Part shown: in pieces, positions 23,200-33,223 of the stretch
Numbering within the stretch: the stretch's first letter is position 1
How the letters are laid out: each line of letters starts with the position of its first letter
DNA from: Cunninghamia lanceolata
Lineage: Eukaryota > Streptophyta > Pinopsida > Cupressales > Cupressaceae
Assembly (NCBI GenBank): GCA_027924645.1
Contig: BSBN01000445.1
Location: forward strand, 5,191,001-5,255,000
Reading direction: 5' to 3'
Length of the DNA: 64,000 nucleotides
Notes under the pieces: generated by a model
What the model was told of the DNA's origin: nothing
What the model saw: the letters and a program-made list of their open reading frames with translations, nothing else
Databases searched by the model: none
Translations under genes and position numbers: made by a program

Positions 23200-23860
23200 A
23201 TGAATTTACAATATTTCACATGTTTGTGAGCACCCCAAAAGAGATGGAAAAATGACAAATGTTCAACCAGCTGCTACAATACTTCTTAGAAAAAGAAAAC
23301 ATAGTCACTTACCTCTTCATACTGATTGTGCATACTGCTATTTTGAAATGAATAGGTAAGCTGAGTATGTTCTTCTTCAGCTGCAATTTCATGCTTGGGT
23401 GCAAGCATGACTTGTGGTACTTTGGTGGCCTCCATTCTTACTAGGTGTCTAATTGGACATCCTCTCGAAAAGATAAACTTTGAGCTCTCCTTGCTGGTTT
23501 CTTCTTTATGGGCTGCTTCTTCATCATCTTGCTAATCTTTGACAACTACCTCTTGTAACTTTTTGGGCAAAAATGTAGAAATTTCCGCCCTTTGTTCTTT
23601 CTACTCATGATGATTCTCCTCTTCTATAACTGCTAGTTTGGCATCTAGACTTGAACAAAAAGTCTCCAAATCATCCCAAAATAGGTCCTCCTCAACCTCT
23701 TCTTTACTTTTATGCATAAGAGGGCTGATCTTGGCTTCACATTCATTTTGACCAGCAACCTCATGTTTATCAGCTTCTCTATCTTGCAATAAATGACTAT
23801 CTTCATTTATATATGTTATAGACCTACCTCTGTACTTTGCCTTATGCCTTTCCAAGGACT
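23200..23860 (-). other. Unidentified acidic ORF region
   Basis: The minus-strand ORF 23855-23601 (84 codons) starts MERHKAKYRGRS and is rich in Glu, Asp and Lys, with LFWDDLETFCSSLDAKLAVI. The same strand continues with further charged segments separated by stops (for example KFIFSRGCPIRHL near 23490). It abuts the protease-linker remnant at 23872, which reads the other way. It could be the tail of a Gag or linker of another element, or an antisense ORF. I do not recognise it. Confidence 0.3.
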
Positions 23861-23871
23861 TTACAACAAAG

Positions 23872-24234
23872 TTGGGTGGTTATTTGTCAGCTGATTGGTC
23901 ACATATGTATTTTAGAATGAGATATGGTACAAGAGTAACTGTCAAAACTAAACCCATTGCCAAAGATTATATTGATCCCTATGTTCCTAGTGTTGTCAAT
24001 GCCTATTTAACTTATCATGAAGAGGAACAGCTTGTTGTCCATGACAGTAACACCCCAATAGAGAACATTGCTAATCTATTTTTAGATGAATGGGCATCTA
24101 AAAACCATGAAGATGACCCTTATAAACACATGGAGGAATCCGAGCTGGGAATTTACATGATACATGAGCATAATCAAATTGTTTCTAACCTCATGAAAGG
24201 AGAAAAACAACAGGAACAAAAGCTAGAACAATAA
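23872..24234 (+). pseudogene. Post-protease linker of element G
   Basis: The open stretch reads GGYLSADWSHMYFRMRYGTR at its start, followed by a hydrophilic segment with acidic patches (YHEEEQLVV, NHEDDPYKHMEE). A GYLxxDWS block followed by a basic RYGT segment sits at the end of the protease region in several plant gypsy polyproteins. The catalytic part of the protease is not visible upstream, where the sequence switches to the minus-strand ORF. No ATG starts the frame; the first codon is TTG, and it is an internal part of a polyprotein rather than a separate gene. Confidence 0.45.
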
Positions 24235-24240
24235 GGTAAT

Positions 24241-24896
24241 GATTTATGGCAACTTTATTTTGATGGTGCAAGAAGTAAGGTAGGTGATGGTGGAGGAGCC
24301 ATGCTCATTTCCCTTGAAGGTGAGAAATATTATGCAACCTTTATATTTGTTGAATCAGCTATACTAACAATGTAGCAGAGCACAAGGCACTCATTCATGG
24401 TTTGGAATGGGCCAGGAAGAAGAATATCAAGTGCTTGCAGGTATTTGGTGATAGTGAGTTGGTTGCAAATTAGGTAAGGAACATAAATGTCACTAAAAAT
24501 GACTTACTCAAGTCATACAAACATGGATTTTGGAAGATAATTGAAGATTTTGATGCTTTTAACCTGTTGTCCCTGTCAAGAAGCCAAAATAAATAGGTTG
24601 ATAAACTGGCAGCCATGGGAACTGAGTTTGACATTCCAAAGGAGATCAAAAATGTGGAAAGACAACGGTATGTAAAGGTGGTTGTGAGGCCATCAGTCCT
24701 GGATAACAACATCAACTGGCAAGTGTTTGATAGTGATGAGAAGATTGTCAATTTCCTTATTGAAGAGGTTGAATTCTCAACTGGAAATCAGCAAAAGTTA
24801 CAACAACAGTTTGGAGATCAAATCCTTCAACTTAAGACAAACAAGCTACCAAAGGGTTTTGTTACCTTGCAGTCTATTTTTAATTCAGATGATTAG
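24241..24896 (+). pseudogene. RNase H-like domain located before RT (element G)
   Basis: Directly after the linker the frame gives LWQLYFDGARSKVGDGGGAM (first catalytic Asp), then after a stop and frame change NNVAEHKALIHGLEWARKKN (catalytic Glu), LQVFGDSELVANQVRN (second Asp), and NKQVDKLAAMG (final Asp). All four acidic residues of the RNase HI fold are visible. The TNNxAEHKAL and GDSELVxNQV blocks are those of the archaeal/plant-type RNase H found as an extra domain in Tat elements. Here it precedes the RT, whereas in the two Tat elements of this window it follows the gypsy RNase H. The tail (24615-24896) links to the RT. Confidence 0.75.
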
Positions 24897-25079
24897 CTGA
24901 GAAGAGAGAAATCCAGCATGCTGATAAAGGAAAAACATTATGAAACTATTGAAATCTTCAAGGCCAAACTCCTCAAGCTAGGAAAGGTATGTACCAATGA
25001 AGAGAAACATTCATTTATTTTACTATGTTAGGAATATGATGATATTTTTTCTTAGGAATACAAGGATCTGAAAGGTTTT

Positions 25080-25775
25080 AATCCAGAACTAGCACAGTAC
25101 ACCATTGAGCTAGAACTAGGTGTCAAGCCTGTGAGGCAAAAGCAAAGACCTCTAAATCCTAAGCTAGAGGTCCTCATGAAGACTGAACTCAGTAAGTTGA
25201 TTCAGAGCTGCATTATATTTCCTATCAAGCACACATCCTGGGTGTCAAATTTGGTGCTTATGAGAAAGAAAAATGGTGAAATTAGATTGTGTGTTGATTT
25301 TAGGGATTTAAATAGAGCCTCATTAAAAGACCATTATCCATTGCCTTCAATGGAGCAAATTTTGCAAGTTGTATTAGCTTCCGAGAGATTCTCATTGTTG
25401 GACGGATTCTCAGGCTATAATCAAATTTTGGTTAAAGAGAAAGACCAGTTCAAAATAGCCTTCACAACAAAGTGGGGAACCATGGCCTACTAAAAGATGC
25501 CCTTTGGACTATCAAATGCTGGAACAGCCTTTTAGAGAGCCATGGATATGACCTTTCATGGTATCATGAATAAGTTTGTGCTAGTTTATTTAGATGACAT
25601 CACTATGTTTTCAAAAGATGCAAAAGATCATTTATCTCACTTGAGGCAGGTTTTTGATAGATGCAAAGAGTATGGTATCTCTCTCAATCCAAAAAAATGC
25701 ATCTTTGCTATCCATGAAGGTAAGCTTCTAGGTCACATTGTTCCAAGCATGGGATTACAATTGATCTAGAAATAG
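25080..25775 (+). pseudogene. Reverse transcriptase remnant of element G
   Basis: The pre-RT segment is LAQYTIELELGVKPVRQKQR, followed by WVSNLVLMRKKNGEIRLCVD, FRDLNRASLKDHYPLPSMEQ, FSLLDGFSGYNQILV, KMPFGLSNAGTAF, and the active-site block FVLVYLDDITMFSKDAKDH with an intact YLDD. ISLNPKKCIFAIHEGKLLGH follows. Only a few stops interrupt it (about 25491, 25533, 25767), so this is among the best-preserved RTs in the window. The gypsy family is clear. The lineage is near Athila/Tat but is not fixed by eye. Confidence 0.88.
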
Positions 25776-26213
25776 TAAGTGTCATTTCATCCTTACCCTT
25801 ACCATCCCACAAAAAGGGACTGCAAAGATTTTTTAGGTAGAATCAACTTTGTAAGAAGATTCATTCTGAACATTCCAAGTCTTTTAAAGCCTCTAACATT
25901 TATGCTAGAAAAGAATATGGGTTTTAGCTAGACCAAGGAAGGAAAAAGTAGTTTTGAGAGCATAAAAGAAGCAATAGCAGTAACACCAACACTGATAAAT
26001 CCAGATTTCTTGAAGGATTTCATATTGTATGCCTATGGAGGTATAGATACCATTTCTACTATACTAACATAGTAAAACAAAGATAATCATGAGCAGCCAA
26101 TTACTTTTTTTAGCCAAGGATTAGAGGGCTATGAACAGAGGTATTCATTTGTAGAAAAGCATGTTCTTGTTGTTATCAGAAGCCTCAAAAAATTTAGACA
26201 TATGATTTCTAAC
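25776..26213 (+). pseudogene. Gypsy RNase H of element G, 5' part
   Basis: Fragments include INFVRRFILNIPSLLKPLTF (RT thumb and connection), FESIKEAIAVTPTLINPDF, FILYAYGG, EQPITFFSQGLEGYEQRYSF, VEKHVLVVIRSLKKFRHMIS. The expected first Asp of this RNase H is changed (YAYGG instead of xTDAS). The frame is cut at 26213 by element H and continues at 42713. It therefore forms a normal RT-RH connection, additional to the RNase H-like domain found upstream of the RT. Confidence 0.75.
26209..26213. repeat. Target-site duplication, left copy (CTAAC)
   Basis: CTAAC immediately precedes the 5' LTR and recurs at 42708-42712 immediately after the 3' LTR. The perfect five-base match is the integration footprint of element H. 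Confidence 0.95.
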
Positions 26214-27250
26214 TGTATACGCCTAAAAATGACACAAATCATCCTAAATAAATATTCTAAATATTTATTCCATTCTTCTATTAATTAAATAAATATTCTA
26301 AATTTATTTAATCGATTCACTATTCCATAATTAAATAAATTCAATTTATTTAATTAAAATTCTTCTAAATGTCCTACACAATTAAATAATCATAAATTAT
26401 TTAATTAATCCAAATTCCTCTATCCTAAGTTCCAAATTCAAAAATCCACCTCACCTTTACACCTCACCTTTTCCACCTCACCTTGTCCACCTCATCAGGT
26501 TGCACATGTAATTAAATATATTTAATATTTAATTACCTTATTTTCCCTCACCCACATGGCCTATTTCTTCTCAAATCATAGGTTAGTTAACTAATCAATC
26601 AAAAGTGTTAACTAACCTGTCAATTGAGTCAATCCCTCAATCAATTCAGTCAGTTCCATAATTCATTCTTCTAACTGATTAATCAAGTTTGTTAACTGAT
26701 CAGTCAATGGAGTTAGCTCTCCAATCAATTTTGTCACATCCCCTCTTTCATGATGGAGCTGGGACACTTGTCACATTTCTACTGGTTGCACATTCCTCAA
26801 CCATCCTCAACCGTTGATCTTCATATCTCCTCTCAATCGTTGATTCCCATTCTCCTGAGTCTATAAATGAAGCTTCATCCTTCCATTCTATTCATCCAGG
26901 CTTTTGACATCATTACTCTGCAGAAATATCACCAGCGCACCTTTAGGCACCCTTTTACCATTCACCAGCTTGAGATCACATACTTGCCTTGGAGCTCATC
27001 TTCATTGCATATCACCATAGCCATTTACCATCGACTTCCTACAAACAGCTAAAAGAGTGCACTCTCTGAGGGCTCACTGCATCTGCAAAAGGATGGTTGT
27101 AATAGGCAAACAACAAAAGCATCGATTTCAGGGAAGGTTTGTTTTGTGTTATTCATTGCCATTTACTTTCAATCTTTCTTGTTATCTTCTATTCTATTGA
27201 TGTTTGGGTCTCATAAAATTCATTTGATTGATTCACGTTTTACCCTTACA
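26214..27250 (+). repeat. 5' LTR of element H
   Basis: It begins TGTATACGCCTAAAAATG and ends CACGTTTTACCCTTACA. The first third is AT-rich with repeated TTTAATTAAAT-type phrases; the middle has repeats of the phrase CAATCAA and GTTAACTGATC. A TATA box at 26862 defines U3/R, with transcription expected to start near 26890-26895. It carries C where the 3' LTR has T at several sites and vice versa, as expected for independent decay. Confidence 0.95.
26862..26868 (+). promoter_or_regulatory. TATA box of the 5' LTR
   Basis: TATAAAT within GAGTCTATAAATGAAGC is a canonical plant TATA motif placed about 390 bp before the LTR end. The same motif is intact in the 3' LTR at 42319-42325. It would drive the genomic RNA of element H. 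Confidence 0.75.
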
Positions 27251-27254
27251 TTTT

Positions 27255-27273
27255 TGGTGCCCACCGTGGGGCC
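27255..27273 (+). other. Primer-binding site of element H
   Basis: TGGTGCCCACCGTGGGGCC lies four bases after the LTR end. Tat-type plant elements typically have a PBS of the form TGGxGCCCACCGTGGGGC, complementary to a host tRNA 3' end. This supports the LTR boundary and the plus orientation. Confidence 0.85.
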
Positions 27274-27299
27274 TTTGCCCCTTTATCTCATCAAAATAT

Positions 27300-27655
27300 G
27301 AGCTTTTTTGAAGGCAGGTTCCGTACTGGTCATGCACAGACACGCACAGGTTATTTCAGCACATTTGAACATTTCTACGGCGCATATATCCTTTTCTGTA
27401 GCGCTTTTATTCTTTCTACACTTCTGTGCATTCTTACTGTGCTTTTGCACACTGTTACGGTGCTTCTGTCATTATTGCGCATATATTCATTTGCGCTACA
27501 CTTTTGAAGATTGTTACTGTGCATTCATTATTACTACGCATTCATTCTTTTTCACAGCACATACGTTTAATATTACGACGCATTAATAGTTGATGCGCTT
27601 CTGTTGATTATTTCTACGCATCTAATCACTAAAGATGCGCTTCTGTAATAGACTG
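27300..27655 (+). repeat. Leader array of degenerate GCGCAT motifs, block 1
   Basis: The leader of the sense transcript holds many spaced variants of CTxCGGCGCATATAT, such as CTACGGCGCATATATCC, ATTGCGCATATATTC, ACTACGCATTC, GACGCATTAA and GATGCGCTTCTG, roughly 25-40 bases apart. CpG-containing words stand out against the AT-rich surroundings. Two overlapping ORFs here (27298-27507, 27308-27586) are by-products of the repeat and are not called as genes. Confidence 0.75.
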
Positions 27656-27913
27656 GGGTTTTAGTACTTTTCTAGGGGAATTTGCTAATGCTAACCTTTT
27701 TGCAGGTGTTTGCTGGAGCTATTTTGCAGGATAGGTTTGGGTTTAGTTCTATGTAGTTGCATCTAAATAGTTCACATTTCACTTTCTAAGAGACAGTAAA
27801 ATTGATGTTCATTCAAATCCTCACCTAGCTCTAATTAGGGAGAAAGTAACTGGATTATTTCTTGCTTGCATTGCAACACCTTCCAAATTATTGCTATCTA
27901 AGTTTAAAACTGA

Positions 27914-28106
27914 ACTCACCATTGATCGTGAGGTTAAAATGAACTATTGCTATGTCGTGAGACCAAAACTTCAAAGTTAACTATCTCGTGCTACGCGGTT
28001 TAAAAACTAAACTCACCATTGATCTTGAGGTTAAAATGAACTATTGCTATGTCGTGAGACCAAAACTTCAAAGTTAACTATCTCGTGCTACGCGGTTTAA
28101 AACTGA
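27914..28106 (+). repeat. 97-bp tandem repeat in the leader
   Basis: Copies start at 27914 and 28011 with ACTCACCATTGATC and share TGCTATGTCGTGAGACC and TATCTCGTGCTACGCGG. They are nearly identical over 96-97 bp. A third, degenerate partial copy starts at 28107. It lies between the two GCGCAT arrays in the untranslated leader. Confidence 0.88.
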
Positions 28107-28839
28107 ACTCACCACTGCTTTCTGGGGTTAAAACTCAACCAATGCTATCTTGCTAAAATCACTTCAAAGTTCTGTGTTTGAGTAGATTAGCCCAATTACT
28201 TTTTCACTTTTAACTAGGTTGGATTAATCAGTGTATTCTGTGCTTGACGAATGACAATAGGTTTATGCTCTCCCCTCTTCTCGGTGATCAGAGTGCCAGA
28301 CTTGTCATTCTATTTGTTTAACCTTTAGGAGGGGCCTGCCCTTGGATGCACGCTTGTCCAAGTGGGAATGACCCTGAGTGGTAATAGGCTAACACCAAGC
28401 CCTACCAAGCCACTTAAAATAAATTGTGCTTGAGGTGAAAACTTCCTACAACAAGTGCTGTTATGTTACACCGACGGCCAACCTCCCCCAAAACCCTCTC
28501 AAGCGCAACCCTTTGAGGCTGGGAGACTCCATAACGGAGAGTAGTGTCACCGCACGTGTAACCACTTGAATGGTTGCCCGCATTAAATACCTCTTGTTCT
28601 AGTGGCCCAAATCCCTTATAATCCATTTCTCACCTAGGATTTTTGTGCTTGCTTTTGTTCAGTTTAGTCCAAAATAGAGTCGAAAAAAACTACAAAAATA
28701 ATGAAAAACTACAAAATATTCTTTGTGCTTGCTGTGTTTTCTTGCTATTAACTCATAGTATCAGATCAGGAAGACCTTTTTCAGCCAAAAAATACCAAAA
28801 ACAAGATAAAAATCCAAAAATTTTGCCAAAAATATCAGA
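28107..28839 (+). other. Untranslated leader of element H, middle part
   Basis: There is no coding signal. The stretch is CCT/AGG-mixed with a moderately GC-rich part near 28320-28570. It lies between the tandem repeat and the second GCGCAT block and is presumably part of the 2.1-kb RNA leader that precedes gag. Confidence 0.5.
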
Positions 28840-29040
28840 GCTGCGCATATACTCCTTTCTATTGCGCATTTGTGGCGATTTGTTGCACTTTTGTAATGAC
28901 TTGCTGCGCATATACACTGTTGCTGCGCATATACTTACTATTGCTGCGCATTTATACATCACCAGAGCTGCGCATATACTGATACTTACAGTACATTTGC
29001 CCTTTTCTACTGCGCATTTCTTTCGGCGCATATGCGACAG
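28840..29040 (+). repeat. Leader array of GCGCATATAC motifs, block 2
   Basis: Eight motif copies lie in 200 bp, the clearest being CTGCGCATATACT (three near-exact), CTGCGCATATACAC, TTGCGCATTTG, CTGCGCATTTATAC, CTGCGCATTTC and CGGCGCATATGCG. Spacing is irregular (about 15-40 bases). The array ends about 340 bases before the gag ORF. The same core occurs in inverted orientation at 40725-41110. Confidence 0.85.
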
Positions 29041-29380
29041 TGAGCACTTGCCCTATTTTTGAGAGAATATTTTCACTTGATTGGAGCACCCATTTCAGCC
29101 TAGTTTCACTTTCTGAGATCAAATTCAACCTTGCAGTCAGTCTTCATCCATTTCACCCAAGTCTCTCTTTCGTCCATCATCCCATTCGCTTTCTGTCCAA
29201 ACGCCTCTTATCCCAAAGTCAATATATCCCATACCGGTTCGACATAGGTCCTTCTTCGTTTCATTAGTGAATTCACGTAAGCCTAGTAGGTCACCGTACC
29301 TTTGCTAGTAGTCTTGTTGAACGACTAAGCCCTACATAGTAAGACTGGTATCGACTACCCTTACTAGTGGCTAACGTCAT

Positions 29381-30912
29381 GTGTCAACCGTCTTACTTGA
29401 AGTCATTGAGCGAGAGAATCCTTTGTCCAAATCTTGTCCTAGGTATCCCATTCACAACAGTCCCAGTCAGCACCTCGCCAAAATTTCTAATCCTGGTCCA
29501 CTTCATCCCACCTCCCCTTGCATGGTTCTTACTCGATCCCAGTACAACAAGCAAATTGAAATGGCCGACTCATCTGATCGCCTCACCCCACCACGTGGTG
29601 GCGACAAAGAAATTTCTCATGAAGATATAGAAGCGCACATCCAAGATAGAAAATTCCAATGCCTGGTAGAGAGGGTGCTCCTTGAAGACCCCCATAAATA
29701 CTTCCATCATCTTGCTAATCTCGGAGTCAAACTCCCCGCAGACTTTGACATAAGCTCCATCATGGAAAATGTAGACAATGATCATGTGTGGAGATGTGAT
29801 GATCATGAGAGAGGCACGAATGACACAGTCCCGCATGCAAATGATAGAGGAAAGAATCCCATAGATCAAAATGCTCCTATGGAGGACGTGAGACAACAAA
29901 TCGAAAGTCTAAAGCAAGAAATATCCAACCTTAAGACCGGTACAAATTCCAAGCACTACTCTTTGGAAGATATAGCTCCATATCCTTTTGACAAAAGTTT
30001 GGTCATGAAACCCTTCCCCTTTCAGTTCGGAGTCCCAAAGTTTGACAAATACAAAGGGAAGGGGGACCCTAGAGATCATATCTGGGAATTCAATGCTGCA
30101 TGTTTAGAAGTAGCTCACAACGAGACCTACTTGATGAGACTGTTCCCAAGATCTTTAGGTGGTCAAGCTATGGAGTGGTTCTCACGCCTCCCACCAGGAA
30201 TCAAAACTTTTGATGAACTTGTCAATAAATTTATAACGCACTTCTCTTACAACATAGAACACAAGGTATCTATGCTAGATCTATGCAACACCAAATAGAA
30301 GAGTGGTGAATCATTCGCCACCTTCTTACAATAATGGAGATAGCTAGCTAGTAAGTGTTCTTATGATATACCTGACAACCAACTATTGGAAATGTTTGTC
30401 CACAATTTGAATACTGATCTTAGCTATCAAATTCAGATACAATGCCCTACATCATTCTCAAAAGTCATCGAAATGGGCTTATTCATCAAAAAGGCTATGA
30501 TCACTAAAGGAGCTATCAAGCTATACAAGGACACACCTAATTCCAATTACACAATGGATAAATCAAAGTTTTGGACCAACAACAAGAATGTGGTCAACGA
30601 TGGGGTAGTTGACGCCAAGGCGGCAGCTCCTAAACAACAACCCATATTCACTCTTAAGGGAGAAACAAACAATGGTGCACTCAACAAACCACCCTCTCGG
30701 GAGCCTAGACCTTGGTTCAATTCAAACCCAAGGAGAAAATTCACACCGTTAGGTGAGTCTCAAAAATCTGCACTAAGGAAGTTGTTGGCTAACAACGAAA
30801 TTTCTCTACCGCCAACAAGTGATTACGAGCCTATAATCAAACCTCCCTACTGGAAGGACACAGACTATTGTGAATATCATTGAGGAAGGGGGCATACAAC
30901 TAACAACTGCAT
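29381..30912 (+). pseudogene. Gag of element H (capsid plus zinc knuckle)
   Basis: The open frame 29381-30298 (305 codons) may truly start at the internal ATG 29522 (MVLTRSQYNKQ), since MVLTRSQ is a usual Tat Gag start. A coiled-coil stretch (VRQQIESLKQEISNLK) precedes the capsid core: FPFQFGVPKFDKYKGKGDPR, then RLFPRSLGGQAMEWFSRLPP and FDELVNKFITHF. After stops at 30296 and about 30332 the frame 30386-30883 continues with LLEMFVHNLNTDLSYQI. It ends in a zinc knuckle at 30869-30910 of the form C-X2-H-X4-H-X4-C, interrupted by TGA. Gag would form particles and bind element RNA. Confidence 0.88.
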
Positions 30913-31303
30913 CCGCCTCAAAAATGTCATATAGGATATACTGGATCAGAATCAGGGAGGGACACAACAGCATACCTCCAACGAAACTCATGTGGCCTAC
31001 AGGGATCCACTTCTAAATCATAACAGGCCATATAACAACCACAACAACAACAACCATGGCCACAACAACAATGGCAACAATAGCAATGACAACAACAATA
31101 ATCGCAACTAGCCAAATTAGAACAGTGGGACGAGTAATGCTAACTATGCAAGTGTTCCATTTGACTACACCATAAACTGCATTTCTGAACATATTCCACA
31201 GGTCAATGTCATCTCACCCAACCAACAACCAGGACCTAACCGAACTGGTTGTAGTATAATTACCCGCAGTGGTAAAGTTACACTCAATATCGTTCCTCCA
31301 AGG
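30913..31303 (+). other. Gag-Pro linker, Asn/His-rich
   Basis: The linker is dominated by CAACAA and AACAAC triplets (31020-31110), giving Asn-, His- and Gly-rich peptide in any open frame. It looks like a low-complexity spacer between nucleocapsid and protease. Confidence 0.6.
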
Positions 31304-31921
31304 TTGTCACCATCTCCATCCACCTTCCGTCAATACAATGTTATCGACCAGTTACAGAAAACTCCAGCTCACATTTCCATATTGGAGCTATTGCGTCTAT
31401 CTCCTTCTCATAAGGAGATTCTTGAGAAAGCCTTAGTGGAAACCACTGTCCCCACTAACTTGGCTCAAGAGAAGTTCCAGATCATGGTAGGCAATCTGAC
31501 ATCCTCCAATTCCATATCATTTACTAAGCAAGATGACCTTTCTGTATCTCAACCCCACAACACCCCTCTGCACATTGTCGCATTCATACACAAGCACCGC
31601 ATCAAGAGGGTTCTCATTGATGGGGGTGCCAGTTTAAATATTTGCACATTGAAGCCAGTCCTTGCACTGGGGTTCTCCGAACAAGCAGTTGATCCAAGGA
31701 GGAAAATTACCATTAAGGCATATGACGAGGAAGAAAGAACCACAAAAGGAACAGTTGTCCTACCCATTCAAGTGGGACCGGTAATTAAAGATGTGGTGTG
31801 CCAAGTCCTTGATTGGGAGCTTGCTTATAATATTCTACTAGGGAGACCATGGATCCATGCCATGAAGGCTGTCCCCTCAACCTATCATCAATGCATTAAG
31901 TTCCCGCACAATGGCAAGTAG
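31304..31921 (+). pseudogene. Retropepsin domain of element H
   Basis: The 205-codon frame has HISILELLRLSPSHKEIL at its start, the active-site segment KRVLIDGGASLNICTL (catalytic Asp codon at 31619; the triad is Asp-Gly-Gly instead of Asp-Thr-Gly), ITIKAYDEEERTTKGTVVLP in the flap region, and AYNILLGRPWIHAM near the end. DGGAS is frequent in plant Tat proteases, so the site may have been functional. The frame ends at a TAG. The protein would process the Gag-Pol polyprotein. Confidence 0.88.
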
Positions 31922-32098
31922 GTCACCATTCAAGGCGACCCCGACCCCTACCAACACTGCAATTCTTTCCGTGCAAAACCCGAATGTGTCATACCCAACA
32001 ACAGAGCTTACATTTCCCCTACCCCGCAACAAGACCATACCGCTGAAGCTTCCTCCTCAAGACCCAAACCACTAAAACTTACCATAAAAGAAAGTAGC

Positions 32099-32884
32099 AT
32101 GGGGGAATACTCCATTGAGCACAGCCTCAACCTTGCCAAGATGCCTTTGTCTCCTCGCTCTTTTGGCCAACCCAAACATCCACCCAAACATTTTCCAAAG
32201 CCATCTGCTCCTCCTGTAGCTCCCGCAAATCCCTTTGTAAAATGGGGGACCTTATCTGATGAAACAGAGGAGCGAGATCTTCTGCAATGGCTTTATGCTG
32301 AAGAAGAATACACACCCCAACAACTGCCTAGACTCCCTACAGAACTCTATGGGCGGGGTGAGACTATTTTGCACAGGATGGGGTACGAAGGACAAGGCCC
32401 CATAGGCCTTAGAAAAGAAGGAATCATTGAACCTATACAACCTTCTTCATCCTCTTTGGCTAGAAACACAAGTGGCCTAGGATACAAAGGCAAGGGTAAA
32501 CCCAAGGAAAATTCTTGCCTTGTGGAGACAATCCAAACACTCCAAGTGGATAGCAACACGGATTCAGATGATTCCAATGAGTATGAGTGGGACGAGCTAA
32601 CAGAGCACTCCTACGATGACAAAGAGGTTGACACCATCCAAACTCTTAGCCCCTACCATGAGGGACAAACGCAACAGGACAGACCACTGGAGTCTGATTT
32701 GCCCACCCCTGAGATTATGGCTTTCGAGGAAAGTTTAGATTCCATTGCGATAAACAACTTGGAAGAAAGTACCACCCTAAACTCTACCCCCACTAATGCC
32801 CCTAACATTTCCATTCACTCCATCAATGAATCAGGTCTCTCATCTGACTCCCTTCCCCTCTTACACCCTGAGCTTATTGACTAG
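32099..32884 (+). pseudogene. G-patch segment downstream of protease (element H)
   Basis: The 261-codon frame carries a G-patch motif at about 32365-32500: HRMGYEGQGPIGLRKEGIIE with PIQ following, then SGLGYKGKGK. It is preceded by a Pro-rich part and followed by an acidic, Ser/Thr-rich tail that ends LPLLHPELID. G-patch domains bind nucleic acid and occur after the protease in several retroelements and betaretroviruses. Here it sits between protease and RT, and the same arrangement recurs at 56667-56873. A TAG at 32882 ends the frame; the linker continues to RT. Confidence 0.75.
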
Positions 32885-33223
32885 GATCTGCAAGGAACCC
32901 CCCAATTAGATATGTTCCAGAACGATGATGCTTACATTGATTATATGGAACTTAGGGACCACTTGCCAAAAGGAGATCATAAAGCTGGTTTTGCTATCAA
33001 ACTGAATACCGTGGCTTACTTCGGGGACGGTGCCAAGCCCTCTAGTCACAAAAACATCAAGATCAAAAATGGATCTGATAGTGAAAACTGCCTTGCGGCA
33101 GTGTCAGATCACAAAATAGTAAAAAGAAAGGACACATCTGACGGTGAAAACCCAACTATGGCACCTGAAGATGGAATGCTTGACACTCTCCCTAGTGATA
33201 TGTACCAAGAAAGGTCGTAGATT
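32885..33223 (+). other. Linker between G-patch and RT (element H)
   Basis: The 102-codon open frame at 32912-33220 (FQNDDAYIDYMELRDHLPKG, then SHKNIKIKNGSD) is acidic and shares wording with 57140-57300 of the second Tat element (GDHKxGxxxxLNTxxYFG, SHKNIKIK). It is a conserved but uncharacterised part of the Tat polyprotein. Confidence 0.6.

Noticed and set aside
27298..27586. Two overlapping Cys/Phe-rich ORFs in the gag leader
   Set aside because: They are products of the GCGCAT repeat array in two frames and not separate genes.
27914..28106. CRISPR-like direct repeats
   Set aside because: The copies are contiguous 97-bp units without spacers in a plant retrotransposon leader.
29570..29899. 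Minus-strand 109-codon ORF opposite gag
   Set aside because: It is a shadow of the Gag frame. The plus strand has the recognisable capsid blocks.
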